Part shown: piece by piece, positions 25,370 to 32,622 of the stretch
Numbering within the stretch: position 1 is the first letter of the stretch
How the letters are laid out: the number at the start of each line of letters is the position of its first letter
From: Rhodococcus sp. 4CII
GTDB lineage: Bacteria > Actinomycetota > Actinomycetes > Mycobacteriales > Mycobacteriaceae
Direction: 5' to 3'
NCBI RefSeq assembly: GCF_014256275.1
Contig: NZ_JACCFE010000002.1
Span: forward strand, 7,131,501-7,195,500
DNA: 64,000 nt
Program-made: the position numbers and the translations under genes
The notes under the pieces: model-generated
What the model was told of the DNA's origin: nothing
Database searches by the model: none
Seen by the model: only the letters and a program-made list of their open reading frames with translations

Positions 25370-25798
25370 TCAGCCGTGGTCGATGTACGACTCGAGTTGG
25401 TCGCGTTCGGTCTGCAGTTCGCCGATCCTGCTCTTCACCACGTCGCCGATGCTGACGATGCCGACCAACTGTCCGTCCACGATCACCGGCAGGTGCCGGA
25501 TGCGGCGTTCGGTCATGGTCTCGGCGAGACTGTCCACGGTGTCGGTCGGGAGGCACGCGAACACCGACGTCGTCATGATGTCCGCGACCCGGCCGTTCAG
25601 GATGTCGGGGCCCCGTTCGTGGATGCGGCGCACCACATCGCGTTCGGTGACGATTCCGACGACGGCGTCGTTTTCCGTCACCACCAGGGCGCCGACGTTG
25701 TGCCTGGCGAGTTCGCCGATCAGCGTGCTGACCGACATCCCCGGCTCCACCGTCACCACGGCAGGACCTTTGTTCCGCAACACATCCGCGATTCGCAT
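25370..25798 (-). CDS. Tandem CBS-domain protein
   Basis: About 142 aa made of two CBS domains, residues about 6-60 (VLRNKGPAVVTVEPGMSVST, GALVVTENDAVVGIVTERDV) and 70-130 (VADIMTTSVFACLPTDTVDS, HLPVIVDGQLVGIVSIGDVV). Such stand-alone pairs bind adenine nucleotides and act as energy or redox sensors. The frame is open to 25822, but MRIADVLRNK at 25798 is the usual family start. It is followed by the YciI gene 11 bp downstream. Confidence 0.9.
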   Translation of the reverse strand: MRIADVLRNKGPAVVTVEPGMSVSTLIGELARHNVGALVVTENDAVVGIVTERDVVRRIHERGPDILNGRVADIMTTSVFACLPTDTVDSLAETMTERRIRHLPVIVDGQLVGIVSIGDVVKSRIGELQTERDQLESYIDHG

Positions 25799-25923
25799 CT
25801 GGACACCCCGATCTGTGGGCACTCCAACTAGCCGCCATCTCGATCATAGGGGTGTGCACCGACGACGAGCAACGAATGCGCGAACGGGCGCACCGGTGGA
25901 TCGAATTGGGCCGTACGACAACG

Positions 25924-26250
25924 CTACCGGTGCGAGTCGCCCTGCTCCCACGGCGGCAGGTCGTCGACGAACAGACCGACGATCCACGGCAGCGGAAGCG
26001 ACACCCCGATGATCGCCACCGCTGCCCACGCGCTGCCGGTCAGTCCGTAGACCACCGCGGACAGCACGAACGCGAGTGTCCGGAGAGCCATCACGATCAC
26101 GTACTTGCGCACCCGCACCCGCTGCTGTTCTTCTCGGGACACGGATGCCGTGGTGATACTGATCGGATGCTCGGCGGTGCCGTTCGGTGGGGTGGCCCAC
26201 CGAGACTTCGGGCCGGCGACGGCCGACCGCAGCGCGTGGGAGAAGCTCAC
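25924..26250 (-). CDS. DUF3099 membrane protein
   Basis: The region from about residue 30 matches the actinobacterial DUF3099 family: ISITTASVSREEQQRVRVRK, YVIVMALRTLAFVLSAVVYG, AAVAIIGVSLPLPWIVGLFV, DDLPPWEQ. It has two transmembrane helices with an intervening short loop and both termini probably inside. The first 25 residues are not typical and the real start may be further in. Function is unknown. The 125 bp between this gene and the CBS gene hold no feature I can name. Confidence 0.8.
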   Translation of the reverse strand: MSFSHALRSAVAGPKSRWATPPNGTAEHPISITTASVSREEQQRVRVRKYVIVMALRTLAFVLSAVVYGLTGSAWAAVAIIGVSLPLPWIVGLFVDDLPPWEQGDSHR

Positions 26251-26315
26251 AGCACTGGACTACCCGGTCACCGCTGGACCGAACCGGATGAGGCCTGCGG
26301 TGTTAGGTTGGCGCT

Positions 26316-26975
26316 GTGCCGATCACCGTGCTACTCGTCGACGACCAGGAACTGATGCGCATGGGCCTCACCATGGTGCTCGACGCCCAGGACGACATCA
26401 CCGTCGTCGGCGAGGCGAGCGACGGCGCGGCCGCTGTCGCCGCGGTCCGCACACTCCAACCGGACGTGGTGCTGATGGACGTCCGGATGCCGGTGGTGGA
26501 CGGGGTGAGCGCGACCACACAGATCCTGGAGTCGGGTGTCGCGAGCCGGGTGCTGGTGATGACCACCTTCGACCTCGACGAGCATGCGATGGGCGCCCTG
26601 CGGGCGGGGGCCAGCGGTTTCCTGCTCAAGGACACCCCGTCGGAAGACCTCGTGTCGGCCATTCGCAGTGTGGCCGCGGGTGACGCCGTGGTGTCGCCGA
26701 AGGTGACACGGCGACTGCTGGCGCGGTTCCTCGACGACGGTCCGGCCCCGCGTCGCGATCCGGCGATCCTCGACGTGCTGACCGAGCGCGAGCGGGAGGT
26801 GCTGCAACTGGTGGCAACGGGGTTGTCGAACACGGAGATCGCCGCTCAGCTGTTCCTCTCGGAGTCGACCATCAAATCGCATGTGGGACGAATTCTCACC
26901 AAGTTGAACGTCCGAGACCGGGTGCAGGCAGTGGTGCTGGCCTACGAGACGGGCCTGGTGCGACCCGGCTCGTAG
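26316..26975 (+). CDS. NarL/FixJ-type response regulator
   Basis: A 219-aa regulator with an N-terminal receiver (VLLVDDQELMRMGLTMVLDA, phospho-accepting Asp55 in VVLMDVRMP, and FLLKD near 104) and a C-terminal LuxR-type helix-turn-helix (LTEREREVLQLVATGLSNTE, IAAQLFLSESTIKSHVGRIL). The start is GTG at 26316. No kinase gene adjoins it. The HisKA_3 kinase at 18324-19487 on the same strand is of the matching class and is a plausible partner, separated by about 6.8 kb of mostly accessory genes. It converges with the secreted-protein gene 27 bp downstream. Confidence 0.93.
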   Translation: MPITVLLVDDQELMRMGLTMVLDAQDDITVVGEASDGAAAVAAVRTLQPDVVLMDVRMPVVDGVSATTQILESGVASRVLVMTTFDLDEHAMGALRAGASGFLLKDTPSEDLVSAIRSVAAGDAVVSPKVTRRLLARFLDDGPAPRRDPAILDVLTEREREVLQLVATGLSNTEIAAQLFLSESTIKSHVGRILTKLNVRDRVQAVVLAYETGLVRPGS

Positions 26976-27002
26976 GCCGGCGGGTGGGGAAGCGGTCTAC
27001 CG

Positions 27003-27620
27003 TCAAACGGTGAAGGTCCCGACCGTCGGGACCACCGTGCACGTGACGGCGTCGGGGTATCCGACCGTGCCGAACACGGTGGCGAGGACGGTGCCCTTGC
27101 CGGTGTCGACGATCTTCGACAGCAGCGGGGTGTTCAGGATCGGCAGCTTGTCGTCGAGCTTGACGATCCCGCCCTGGAACGTGGAGAGGTTGATCCAGGC
27201 CACGCTGAGGTCGGACGACTGCGGGATCGCCACATAGCCCGGGATGGCCTGGAATCGCAGCTGGTTGGCGGTGATCTGCGGGAAGAAGTTCGGTCCGCCC
27301 TGGGCGCTCGCCAGGGTGACCGTCGCGGGATTGTCGGCGACGCCGCACCCGAGTGTGGGGGACGGGTACATGAAGTCCTGCGGTGTGGTGAGTCCGACTT
27401 CGAGCACGTCCTTCGGAATGAAGACGCTGGCTCCGAGCAGGGCGTCCACCGCGGCGGAGGCGGCCGGGGAGACCTCGGTGGCCAGCGCCTGCAGTTCGGC
27501 GGCACCCTTCGCGAAGTCGGCGACCGGTGCCGCGGAGGCCGGTCCCGAGGTCAGCATGCCGAACGCTGCTGCGGACGCGAGAACGATTGCGGCTCGGCGG
27601 AAGACGGTGGAACGAGTCAT
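27003..27620 (-). CDS. Secreted protein of unknown function
   Basis: A 205-aa precursor with a clear Sec signal peptide: MTRSTVFRRAAIVLASAAAF, cleavage after the ASA in SGPASAAPVADF. The mature protein is beta-rich and contains two cysteines (LGCGVADNP and VTCTVVPTVG) that could form a disulfide. The start at 27620 has AGGAG six bases upstream, which decides against the longer frame. It resembles exported proteins common in Rhodococcus and Mycobacterium, but I cannot name a family or activity. Confidence 0.8.
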   Translation of the reverse strand: MTRSTVFRRAAIVLASAAAFGMLTSGPASAAPVADFAKGAAELQALATEVSPAASAAVDALLGASVFIPKDVLEVGLTTPQDFMYPSPTLGCGVADNPATVTLASAQGGPNFFPQITANQLRFQAIPGYVAIPQSSDLSVAWINLSTFQGGIVKLDDKLPILNTPLLSKIVDTGKGTVLATVFGTVGYPDAVTCTVVPTVGTFTV

Positions 27621-27756
27621 ATCGGCTCCTCGTTGTGCGCGGGATCGGAAGACCCCCATCGCAGTGAACTGCACCATGGCCAGAGTCTCAATGTCAACTT
27701 GAGGGTTAGATCGTGAGCGCTTCGATATCTGCAGGCGGGAGAAAAACGACGCCGTC

Positions 27757-27772
27757 GAACGTTGAAACGTTC
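27757..27772. promoter_or_regulatory. Inverted repeat in the secreted protein/fxsA divergent region
   Basis: GAACGTT (27757-27763) and AACGTTC (27766-27772) form a perfect 7-bp inverted repeat with a 2-bp centre, 54 bp upstream of fxsA and 137 bp upstream of the secreted-protein gene. It is a possible operator for either gene; no regulator is known. Confidence 0.4.
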
Positions 27773-27825
27773 AGACGGTTGATCCACAGACCCTCGATGA
27801 ACCGGGCCGTCCGAAAGGGGGCGTC

Positions 27826-28332
27826 ATGTACGCCGCACTGTTCCTGCTGTACGTAGTGGTGGAGATCGCCGCGCTCGTCGTCGTCGGTCATGCCATCGGC
27901 GTGCTGTGGACCGTGCTCCTGCTGCTCGGAGGCACACTGGTCGGAGTGCTGCTGATGCGTTCGCAGTGGCGTCGGGTGATGGACGGCCTCCGCCGTGCCG
28001 CGCGCGGGGACGGCTCGCCCGGAGCCGCGGTCGCCGACGGCGCGCTCGTCGCACTCGGGTCCGCCTTGATGTTCGTTCCGGGCCTGGTCACGTCGGTGCT
28101 CGGGCTGTTGTTCCTCACGCCCCCCACGCGCTGGATGCTTCGGCCCGTCGTGGTCCTCCTGGCAGGCAGGCGCGCCGCAACCGTCGCTGCCGGTGCCGAG
28201 GCGTTCGCACGCGCACCCCGCGGCGGTCGCGGCGAGGTCATCGAAGGCGAAGTAGTCGACGAGGTATTCGAGGGTGAAGTGATCGACGAGCGGCCCCGAA
28301 CCCCGACCCGTGATCCCCACGTCCTGCCCTAA
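27826..28332 (+). CDS. fxsA: FxsA-family membrane protein
   Basis: A 168-aa protein with the FxsA core: YAALFLLYVVVEIAALVVVG, LLLLGGTLVGVLLMRSQWRR and VADGALVALGSALMFVPGLV followed by a third hydrophobic segment. The C-terminal 40 residues are acidic and repetitive (EVIEGEVVDEVFEGEVIDER), probably cytoplasmic and disordered. FxsA in Escherichia coli reduces phage T7 exclusion by the F plasmid; its normal role is unknown. The ATG is preceded by AAAGGGGG. The amidohydrolase gene follows after 18 bp and may be co-transcribed. Confidence 0.88.
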   Translation: MYAALFLLYVVVEIAALVVVGHAIGVLWTVLLLLGGTLVGVLLMRSQWRRVMDGLRRAARGDGSPGAAVADGALVALGSALMFVPGLVTSVLGLLFLTPPTRWMLRPVVVLLAGRRAATVAAGAEAFARAPRGGRGEVIEGEVVDEVFEGEVIDERPRTPTRDPHVLP

Positions 28333-28350
28333 CAGGCAGACTGGTTGCCC

Positions 28351-29949
28351 GTGACTACACAACTGCTGGTCGGCGGCCGAATCTACAGTTCCTTTGCTCC
28401 AGACGCCACGTCGATGGCAGTGACCGACGGTGTCGTGTCGTGGGTCGGCGACGACCGCGCGGCCCGCGCACTGCACCCCGACGCGGAGGTGACCGACCTC
28501 GGCGGTGCCTTCGTCAGCCCCGCATTCGTCGACACCCACGTGCATGTCACGGCTCTCGGCTTGAACATCGTGGGTCTCGACCTGGTCGGTGTCGGCTCGC
28601 TCCGCGAATGCCTGGACCGGCTCGCGTCGTTCGCCCGCACCCACGCCGACGCCGTCATCTGGGGGCACGGCTGGGACGAGTCGGTGTGGCCGGAAGAAAC
28701 CGGTCCGACCACCGCGCAAGTCGACGAGGCCGCACCCGGGCGCACCGTGTATCTGTCCCGCATCGACGTCCACTCGGCCGTGTGCTCGACCGCGCTTCGC
28801 AGGTTGGTCGCGGATCTGAGCGACACCGCCGGATTCTCGTCGGACGGGCCACTGACGTTCGAGGCGCACCACGCCGCCCGAACCGTCGCACGGTCACTGC
28901 TGACGGCCCAGCAGCGGTCCGCCGCCCGCATCGCTGCCCTCGACACCATCGCCTCCCGCGGCATCGTCGCGGTGCACGAGTGCGGCGGACCCGACATCGC
29001 CGGGCTCGACGACTTCCGTGAACTCCTGTCCACCCCGCACGGCGTCGAGGTCCGCGGCTACTGGGGCCAAGCGGTGACCGACGCCGACGAGGCCCGGAAG
29101 GTGCTGGACGTCACCGGCGCCCACGCACTGGGCGGCGACCTGTTCATCGACGGATCCCTCGGGTCGCACACCGCGTGGCTCAGCGCACCCTATGCGGATC
29201 GGGACGGCGCCACCGGCAAGAGCTACCTCGGCGTCGACGAAATCGCCGCGCATGTCCGCGCCTGCACGATCGCCAAGATCCAGGCCGGGTTCCACGTCAT
29301 CGGTGACGCCGCCGTCCGGGCCGCCGTCGACGCGTTCGGCGTCGTCGCCGACGAGCTGGGCGGTCCCGCGGTCGCGGCGGCCGGGCACCGGCTCGAACAC
29401 GCCGAGATGATGACCGGCGAGGACGCCGCGCGGCTGGCGCAGTGGGGTGTGATCGCCAGCGTCCAGCCCGCGTTCGACGCGCTGTGGGGTGGGCCGGACG
29501 GCCTCTACGCGCAGCGCCTCGGAACCGAGCGCGCCCTGACCCTCAACCCGTTCGCCGGGGCCGCGTCCGCAGGGGTGTCGCTGGCCCTGAGCTCGGACGC
29601 GCCGGTCACCCCGGTCGAACCCTGGGCGATGCTCCGCGCGGCGGTCAACCACCGCACACCGGGCAGCGGCATCTCCCCGCGGGCGGCGTTCTCGGCCGCC
29701 ACGCGCGGTGCGTGGCGCGCCGGCGGGGTCCGCGACGGTCTCGCCGGAACCCTCGACCCGGGCGCGCCGGCCTCCTACGCCGTGTGGGATGCGGGTGAAC
29801 TCGTCGTCAGTGCTCCCAAGGACTCCGTGCAGCGGTGGTCGACCGACCCCCGGTCCCGGGTGCCGGCCCTGCCGCGTCTCGAGGACGATGCGCCCACACC
29901 GGTGCTGCTGCGTTCGGTGCACCGGGGGAGCGTCGTCCATGAGCGGTAA
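28351..29949 (+). CDS. Metal-dependent amidohydrolase (YtcJ-like)
   Basis: About 532 aa. The metal-site motif HVH is in AFVDTHVHVTALGLN; later metal and catalytic positions are in HVIGDAAV, HRLEHAEMM and LSSDAPVTPVEP. These mark the amidohydrolase family 3 proteins that hydrolyse amide or amidine bonds in varied substrates. The substrate is unknown. GTG 28351 is preferred; an in-frame TTG at 28345 is possible. The 3' end overlaps lnt by 11 bp, so translation of the two is probably linked, though no functional connection is known. Confidence 0.88.
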   Translation: MTTQLLVGGRIYSSFAPDATSMAVTDGVVSWVGDDRAARALHPDAEVTDLGGAFVSPAFVDTHVHVTALGLNIVGLDLVGVGSLRECLDRLASFARTHADAVIWGHGWDESVWPEETGPTTAQVDEAAPGRTVYLSRIDVHSAVCSTALRRLVADLSDTAGFSSDGPLTFEAHHAARTVARSLLTAQQRSAARIAALDTIASRGIVAVHECGGPDIAGLDDFRELLSTPHGVEVRGYWGQAVTDADEARKVLDVTGAHALGGDLFIDGSLGSHTAWLSAPYADRDGATGKSYLGVDEIAAHVRACTIAKIQAGFHVIGDAAVRAAVDAFGVVADELGGPAVAAAGHRLEHAEMMTGEDAARLAQWGVIASVQPAFDALWGGPDGLYAQRLGTERALTLNPFAGAASAGVSLALSSDAPVTPVEPWAMLRAAVNHRTPGSGISPRAAFSAATRGAWRAGGVRDGLAGTLDPGAPASYAVWDAGELVVSAPKDSVQRWSTDPRSRVPALPRLEDDAPTPVLLRSVHRGSVVHER

Positions 29950-31642
29950 CGCGATGACGCGCTGGACCACCGGCAAACGCGGGGTGCTGGTGCGCTCCGC
30001 CTTGTCGGTGGCCGCGGGATACCTCGTGTTCGCCGGGTTCCCGCCCCGGCCGCTCTGGTTCCTCGCGCCCGTCGGCATCGCCCTGCTGACGCTGGTCCTC
30101 ACCGGCGGCGGTGGTGCGGCACCGCGACTGCGCGCGGGCTTCGGCTACGGCTACCTCGCGGGACTCGGCTTCCTCGTCCCACTGCTGCCGTGGATCGGGG
30201 TGTTCGTCGGAGCCCTCCCGTGGCTTGCGCTCGCGGCGGTCGAGTCGCTGTTCATCGGACTGTTCGGAATGCTCGCGGTGCTCGTGTCCCGGCTGCGCTG
30301 GGCACCGTTGTGGATCGCCGCGTGCTGGTCGCTCACCGAATGGCTCCGCTCCAGTGTGCCGTTCGGCGGTTTCCCGTGGGGTCGGCTCGCGTTCGGCCAA
30401 TCGGAGGGCTGGTTCCTGCCGCTCGCCAGCATCGGCGGCTCCCCGCTGCTCAGTTTCGCGATCGCGTTGACCGGTGCCGGGATCGCGTCGGTCGCCGTGA
30501 CGGTGCGGGCCCGGGCGGGCGGCGCCGAGAACTGGATGCGTCCCCTGGCCGGGGGACTGGTTGCCGCCCTCGCCGCGACGGTCGTCTCGCTCGCGCTGTG
30601 GCCGACGCTGCCGGGTACGGACTCGGGCGACCGGACCGTCACCGTCGCCGCCATCCAGGGCAGCGTCCCCAAACTCGGACTCGACTTCAACGACCAACGC
30701 AAACGCGTCCTCGACAACCACGTCAACCGCACCCTCCAACTGGCGGCCGACGTCGCGTCGGGCGCGGCGCCGCAACCCGACCTCGTGATCTGGCCGGAGA
30801 ACGCCTCGGATATCGATCCGCTGCGCAATGCCGACGCCGCCGCCGACATCACGCGGGCGTCCGAGGCGATCGGTGCACCCATCCTGGTGGGGACGGTGCT
30901 CGTGAACTCCGACCGCACCACCACCAACTCGGTGATCGTGTGGGACGGCGAGGCGGGACCGCAGGAACGGCACGACAAGAAGATCATCCAGCCGTTCGGC
31001 GAGTACCTGCCGTATCGCGGGTTCTTCCGGCACTTCTCCTCGTACGCCGACCGGGCAGGCAACTTCGTTCCCGGCGACGGGGACGGTGTCGTCCACGCGA
31101 ACGGCATCGCGGTGGGTGTCGCGACCTGCTACGAGGTGGCCTTCGACCGGGCGTTCGAGCAGTCGGTGGGCAGCGGCGCGGAACTGCTCGCCGTCCCCAC
31201 CAACAACGCCACGTTCGGGGACACCGAGATGACGTACCAGCAGCTCGCGATGTCGAAGGTGCGGGCGGTGGAGCACGGACGAGCCGTCGTCGTGGCAGCG
31301 ACCAGCGGTGTGAGCGCGATCATCGCCCCCGATGGATCCACGGTGCAGGAAACACCGCTTTTCGTGCCCGCTGCCCTGGTGTCGCAGGTGCCGCTGCGCA
31401 CCGGTATTACGCTGGCAAGTCGGCTCGGCCCGATTCCGGAGGTGCTCCTCTGCCTCGGCGCCGTCGCTGCCGTCGCCTTCGCCGTGGTGCGACGACGACG
31501 AGAAGTTCGCACATCGATTCAGGGCAGTACCGAGAAGGCGCCGGCGGTTGCCGGCAGGGAGGATCCTCATGACATCGGAGACCGAATCCGGGCAGAGCGG
31601 GGCACCGAGCGCACGGACTCTGGTGATCATTCCGACGTATGA
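29939..31642 (+). CDS. lnt: Apolipoprotein N-acyltransferase
   Basis: A 567-aa integral membrane enzyme that adds the third fatty acid to the N-terminal cysteine of lipoproteins. The first 220 residues contain about six to seven transmembrane helices; a nitrilase domain follows. The catalytic triad is intact: Glu287 in VIWPENAS, Lys347/348 in HDKKIIQPFGEYLPY, and Cys397 in VATCYEVAFD. ATG 29939 follows a GGGAG stretch; ATG 29954 is an alternative. The 3' end overlaps ppm1 by 74 bp in another frame. In mycobacteria the two activities are fused in one protein, so this is the split arrangement. The class A beta-lactamase lipoprotein in the window would be a substrate. Confidence 0.95.
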   Translation: MSGNAMTRWTTGKRGVLVRSALSVAAGYLVFAGFPPRPLWFLAPVGIALLTLVLTGGGGAAPRLRAGFGYGYLAGLGFLVPLLPWIGVFVGALPWLALAAVESLFIGLFGMLAVLVSRLRWAPLWIAACWSLTEWLRSSVPFGGFPWGRLAFGQSEGWFLPLASIGGSPLLSFAIALTGAGIASVAVTVRARAGGAENWMRPLAGGLVAALAATVVSLALWPTLPGTDSGDRTVTVAAIQGSVPKLGLDFNDQRKRVLDNHVNRTLQLAADVASGAAPQPDLVIWPENASDIDPLRNADAAADITRASEAIGAPILVGTVLVNSDRTTTNSVIVWDGEAGPQERHDKKIIQPFGEYLPYRGFFRHFSSYADRAGNFVPGDGDGVVHANGIAVGVATCYEVAFDRAFEQSVGSGAELLAVPTNNATFGDTEMTYQQLAMSKVRAVEHGRAVVVAATSGVSAIIAPDGSTVQETPLFVPAALVSQVPLRTGITLASRLGPIPEVLLCLGAVAAVAFAVVRRRREVRTSIQGSTEKAPAVAGREDPHDIGDRIRAERGTERTDSGDHSDV

Positions 31643-32351
31643 CGAGCGGGAGAATCTCGGCCTGATCGTCGGACGCCTGCACGCGGCCCTTCCCGAGGCG
31701 CACGTTCTCGTCGTCGACGACGGCAGCCCCGACGGCACCGGCGATGTCGCGGACGCCCTCGCGTCGAACGACGAGGCCCGCCGCATCCACGTGATGCACC
31801 GCACGGAGAAGAACGGCCTCGGCGCCGCCTACATCGCCGGTTTCCGCTGGGGCCTGGACCGCGACTACTCCGTCCTCGTCGAGATGGACGCCGACGGCAG
31901 CCACGCGCCCGAGCAGTTGCATCGTCTCCTCGACCAGGTCGATGCGGGCGCCGACCTCGTCCTCGGTTCGCGGTACGTGCCGGGCGGCACGGTGGTGAAC
32001 TGGCCGAAGCATCGCGAGTGGCTCTCGCGGGGCGGCAACATCTACTCGCGGTTGGCGCTGGGCGTGAAGATCAAGGACATCACCGGCGGTTACCGCGCAT
32101 ACCGCCGTGAGGTGCTCGAGAAGCTCGACCTCGGTGCGGTGGAGTCGCACGGGTATTGCTTCCAGGTCGACCTGGCCTGGCGGGCGATCCAGGAGGGCTT
32201 CATCGTGCGCGAGGTTCCCATCACGTTCACTGAGCGGGAGATCGGTGAATCGAAGATGAGCGGCGGCATCGTCCGCGAAGCGCTCCTCAAGGTCACTCAG
32301 TGGGGGTTGCGCAACCGCATCGCCAAGATCAGAGGTGTGGCGGGCCGATAG
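31569..32351 (+). CDS. ppm1: Polyprenol monophosphomannose synthase
   Basis: A 260-aa GT-A fold family 2 glycosyltransferase that makes polyprenyl-phosphomannose from GDP-mannose, the donor for lipoarabinomannan and protein mannosylation. Motifs are TLVIIPTYDERENLGLIVGR, the nucleotide-binding VVDDGSPDGTGD, the metal-binding EMDADGSHAPEQL, and QVDLAWRAIQEGFIVREVPI near the acceptor site. There is no transmembrane anchor, so it relies on Lnt or other membrane contacts. ATG 31569 lies inside the end of lnt (74-bp overlap) and is preceded by GGAGGATC. It is probably the last gene of the fxsA-lnt-ppm1 transcription unit. Confidence 0.95.
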   Translation: MTSETESGQSGAPSARTLVIIPTYDERENLGLIVGRLHAALPEAHVLVVDDGSPDGTGDVADALASNDEARRIHVMHRTEKNGLGAAYIAGFRWGLDRDYSVLVEMDADGSHAPEQLHRLLDQVDAGADLVLGSRYVPGGTVVNWPKHREWLSRGGNIYSRLALGVKIKDITGGYRAYRREVLEKLDLGAVESHGYCFQVDLAWRAIQEGFIVREVPITFTEREIGESKMSGGIVREALLKVTQWGLRNRIAKIRGVAGR

Positions 32352-32367
32352 CACCCGGCACCAACCG

Positions 32368-32400
32368 CTGCCCCATTCCTTCCGCGGAAGGAGTGGGCAG
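32368..32400 (+). terminator. Long hairpin after ppm1
   Basis: CATTCCTTCC and GGAAGGAGTG extend into flanking CTGCCC and GGGCAG to form a stem of about 15 pairs with one bulge and one wobble, 16 bp after the ppm1 stop. It is a likely terminator, or could be read in both directions; no T-run follows. Confidence 0.6.
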
Positions 32401-32422
32401 TGCTGGGTAAGGTGCTTCGAAA

Positions 32423-32489
32423 CATGGTGACCATGGGCAAAGACGCGGTCCGTCCACATTCTGGGACGCCCTGAAACGGTATGAACCGT
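32423..32489. promoter_or_regulatory. Dyads in the region upstream of the NRPS gene
   Basis: Two short inverted repeats are visible: CATGGT-G-ACCATG (32423-32435) and ACGGT-atga-ACCGT (32476-32489). They lie 134 to 200 bp before the NRPS start and may be regulator sites. No sigma-factor consensus is convincing in the 270 bp between ppm1 and the NRPS gene, which otherwise hold nothing I recognise. Confidence 0.35.
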
Positions 32490-32622
32490 ACGTCCGATAG
32501 GAACCTGAAGCGTACTCCCGGGTAAGGTTCGGTAAATTCCCAGGTTCGCAGGTCACTATGAGTTTCTTGGGTGGCCGGTGGGTGCCCTGCCCACCGCCGG
32601 AGTGGGAAAGAGGACGAACAAG

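Noticed and set aside
32521..32560. Possible DtxR/IdeR iron box (TAAGGTTCGGTAAATTCC) before the NRPS gene
   Set aside because: Only about half of the positions fit the 19-bp consensus and the dyad symmetry is poor, so iron control is not supported.
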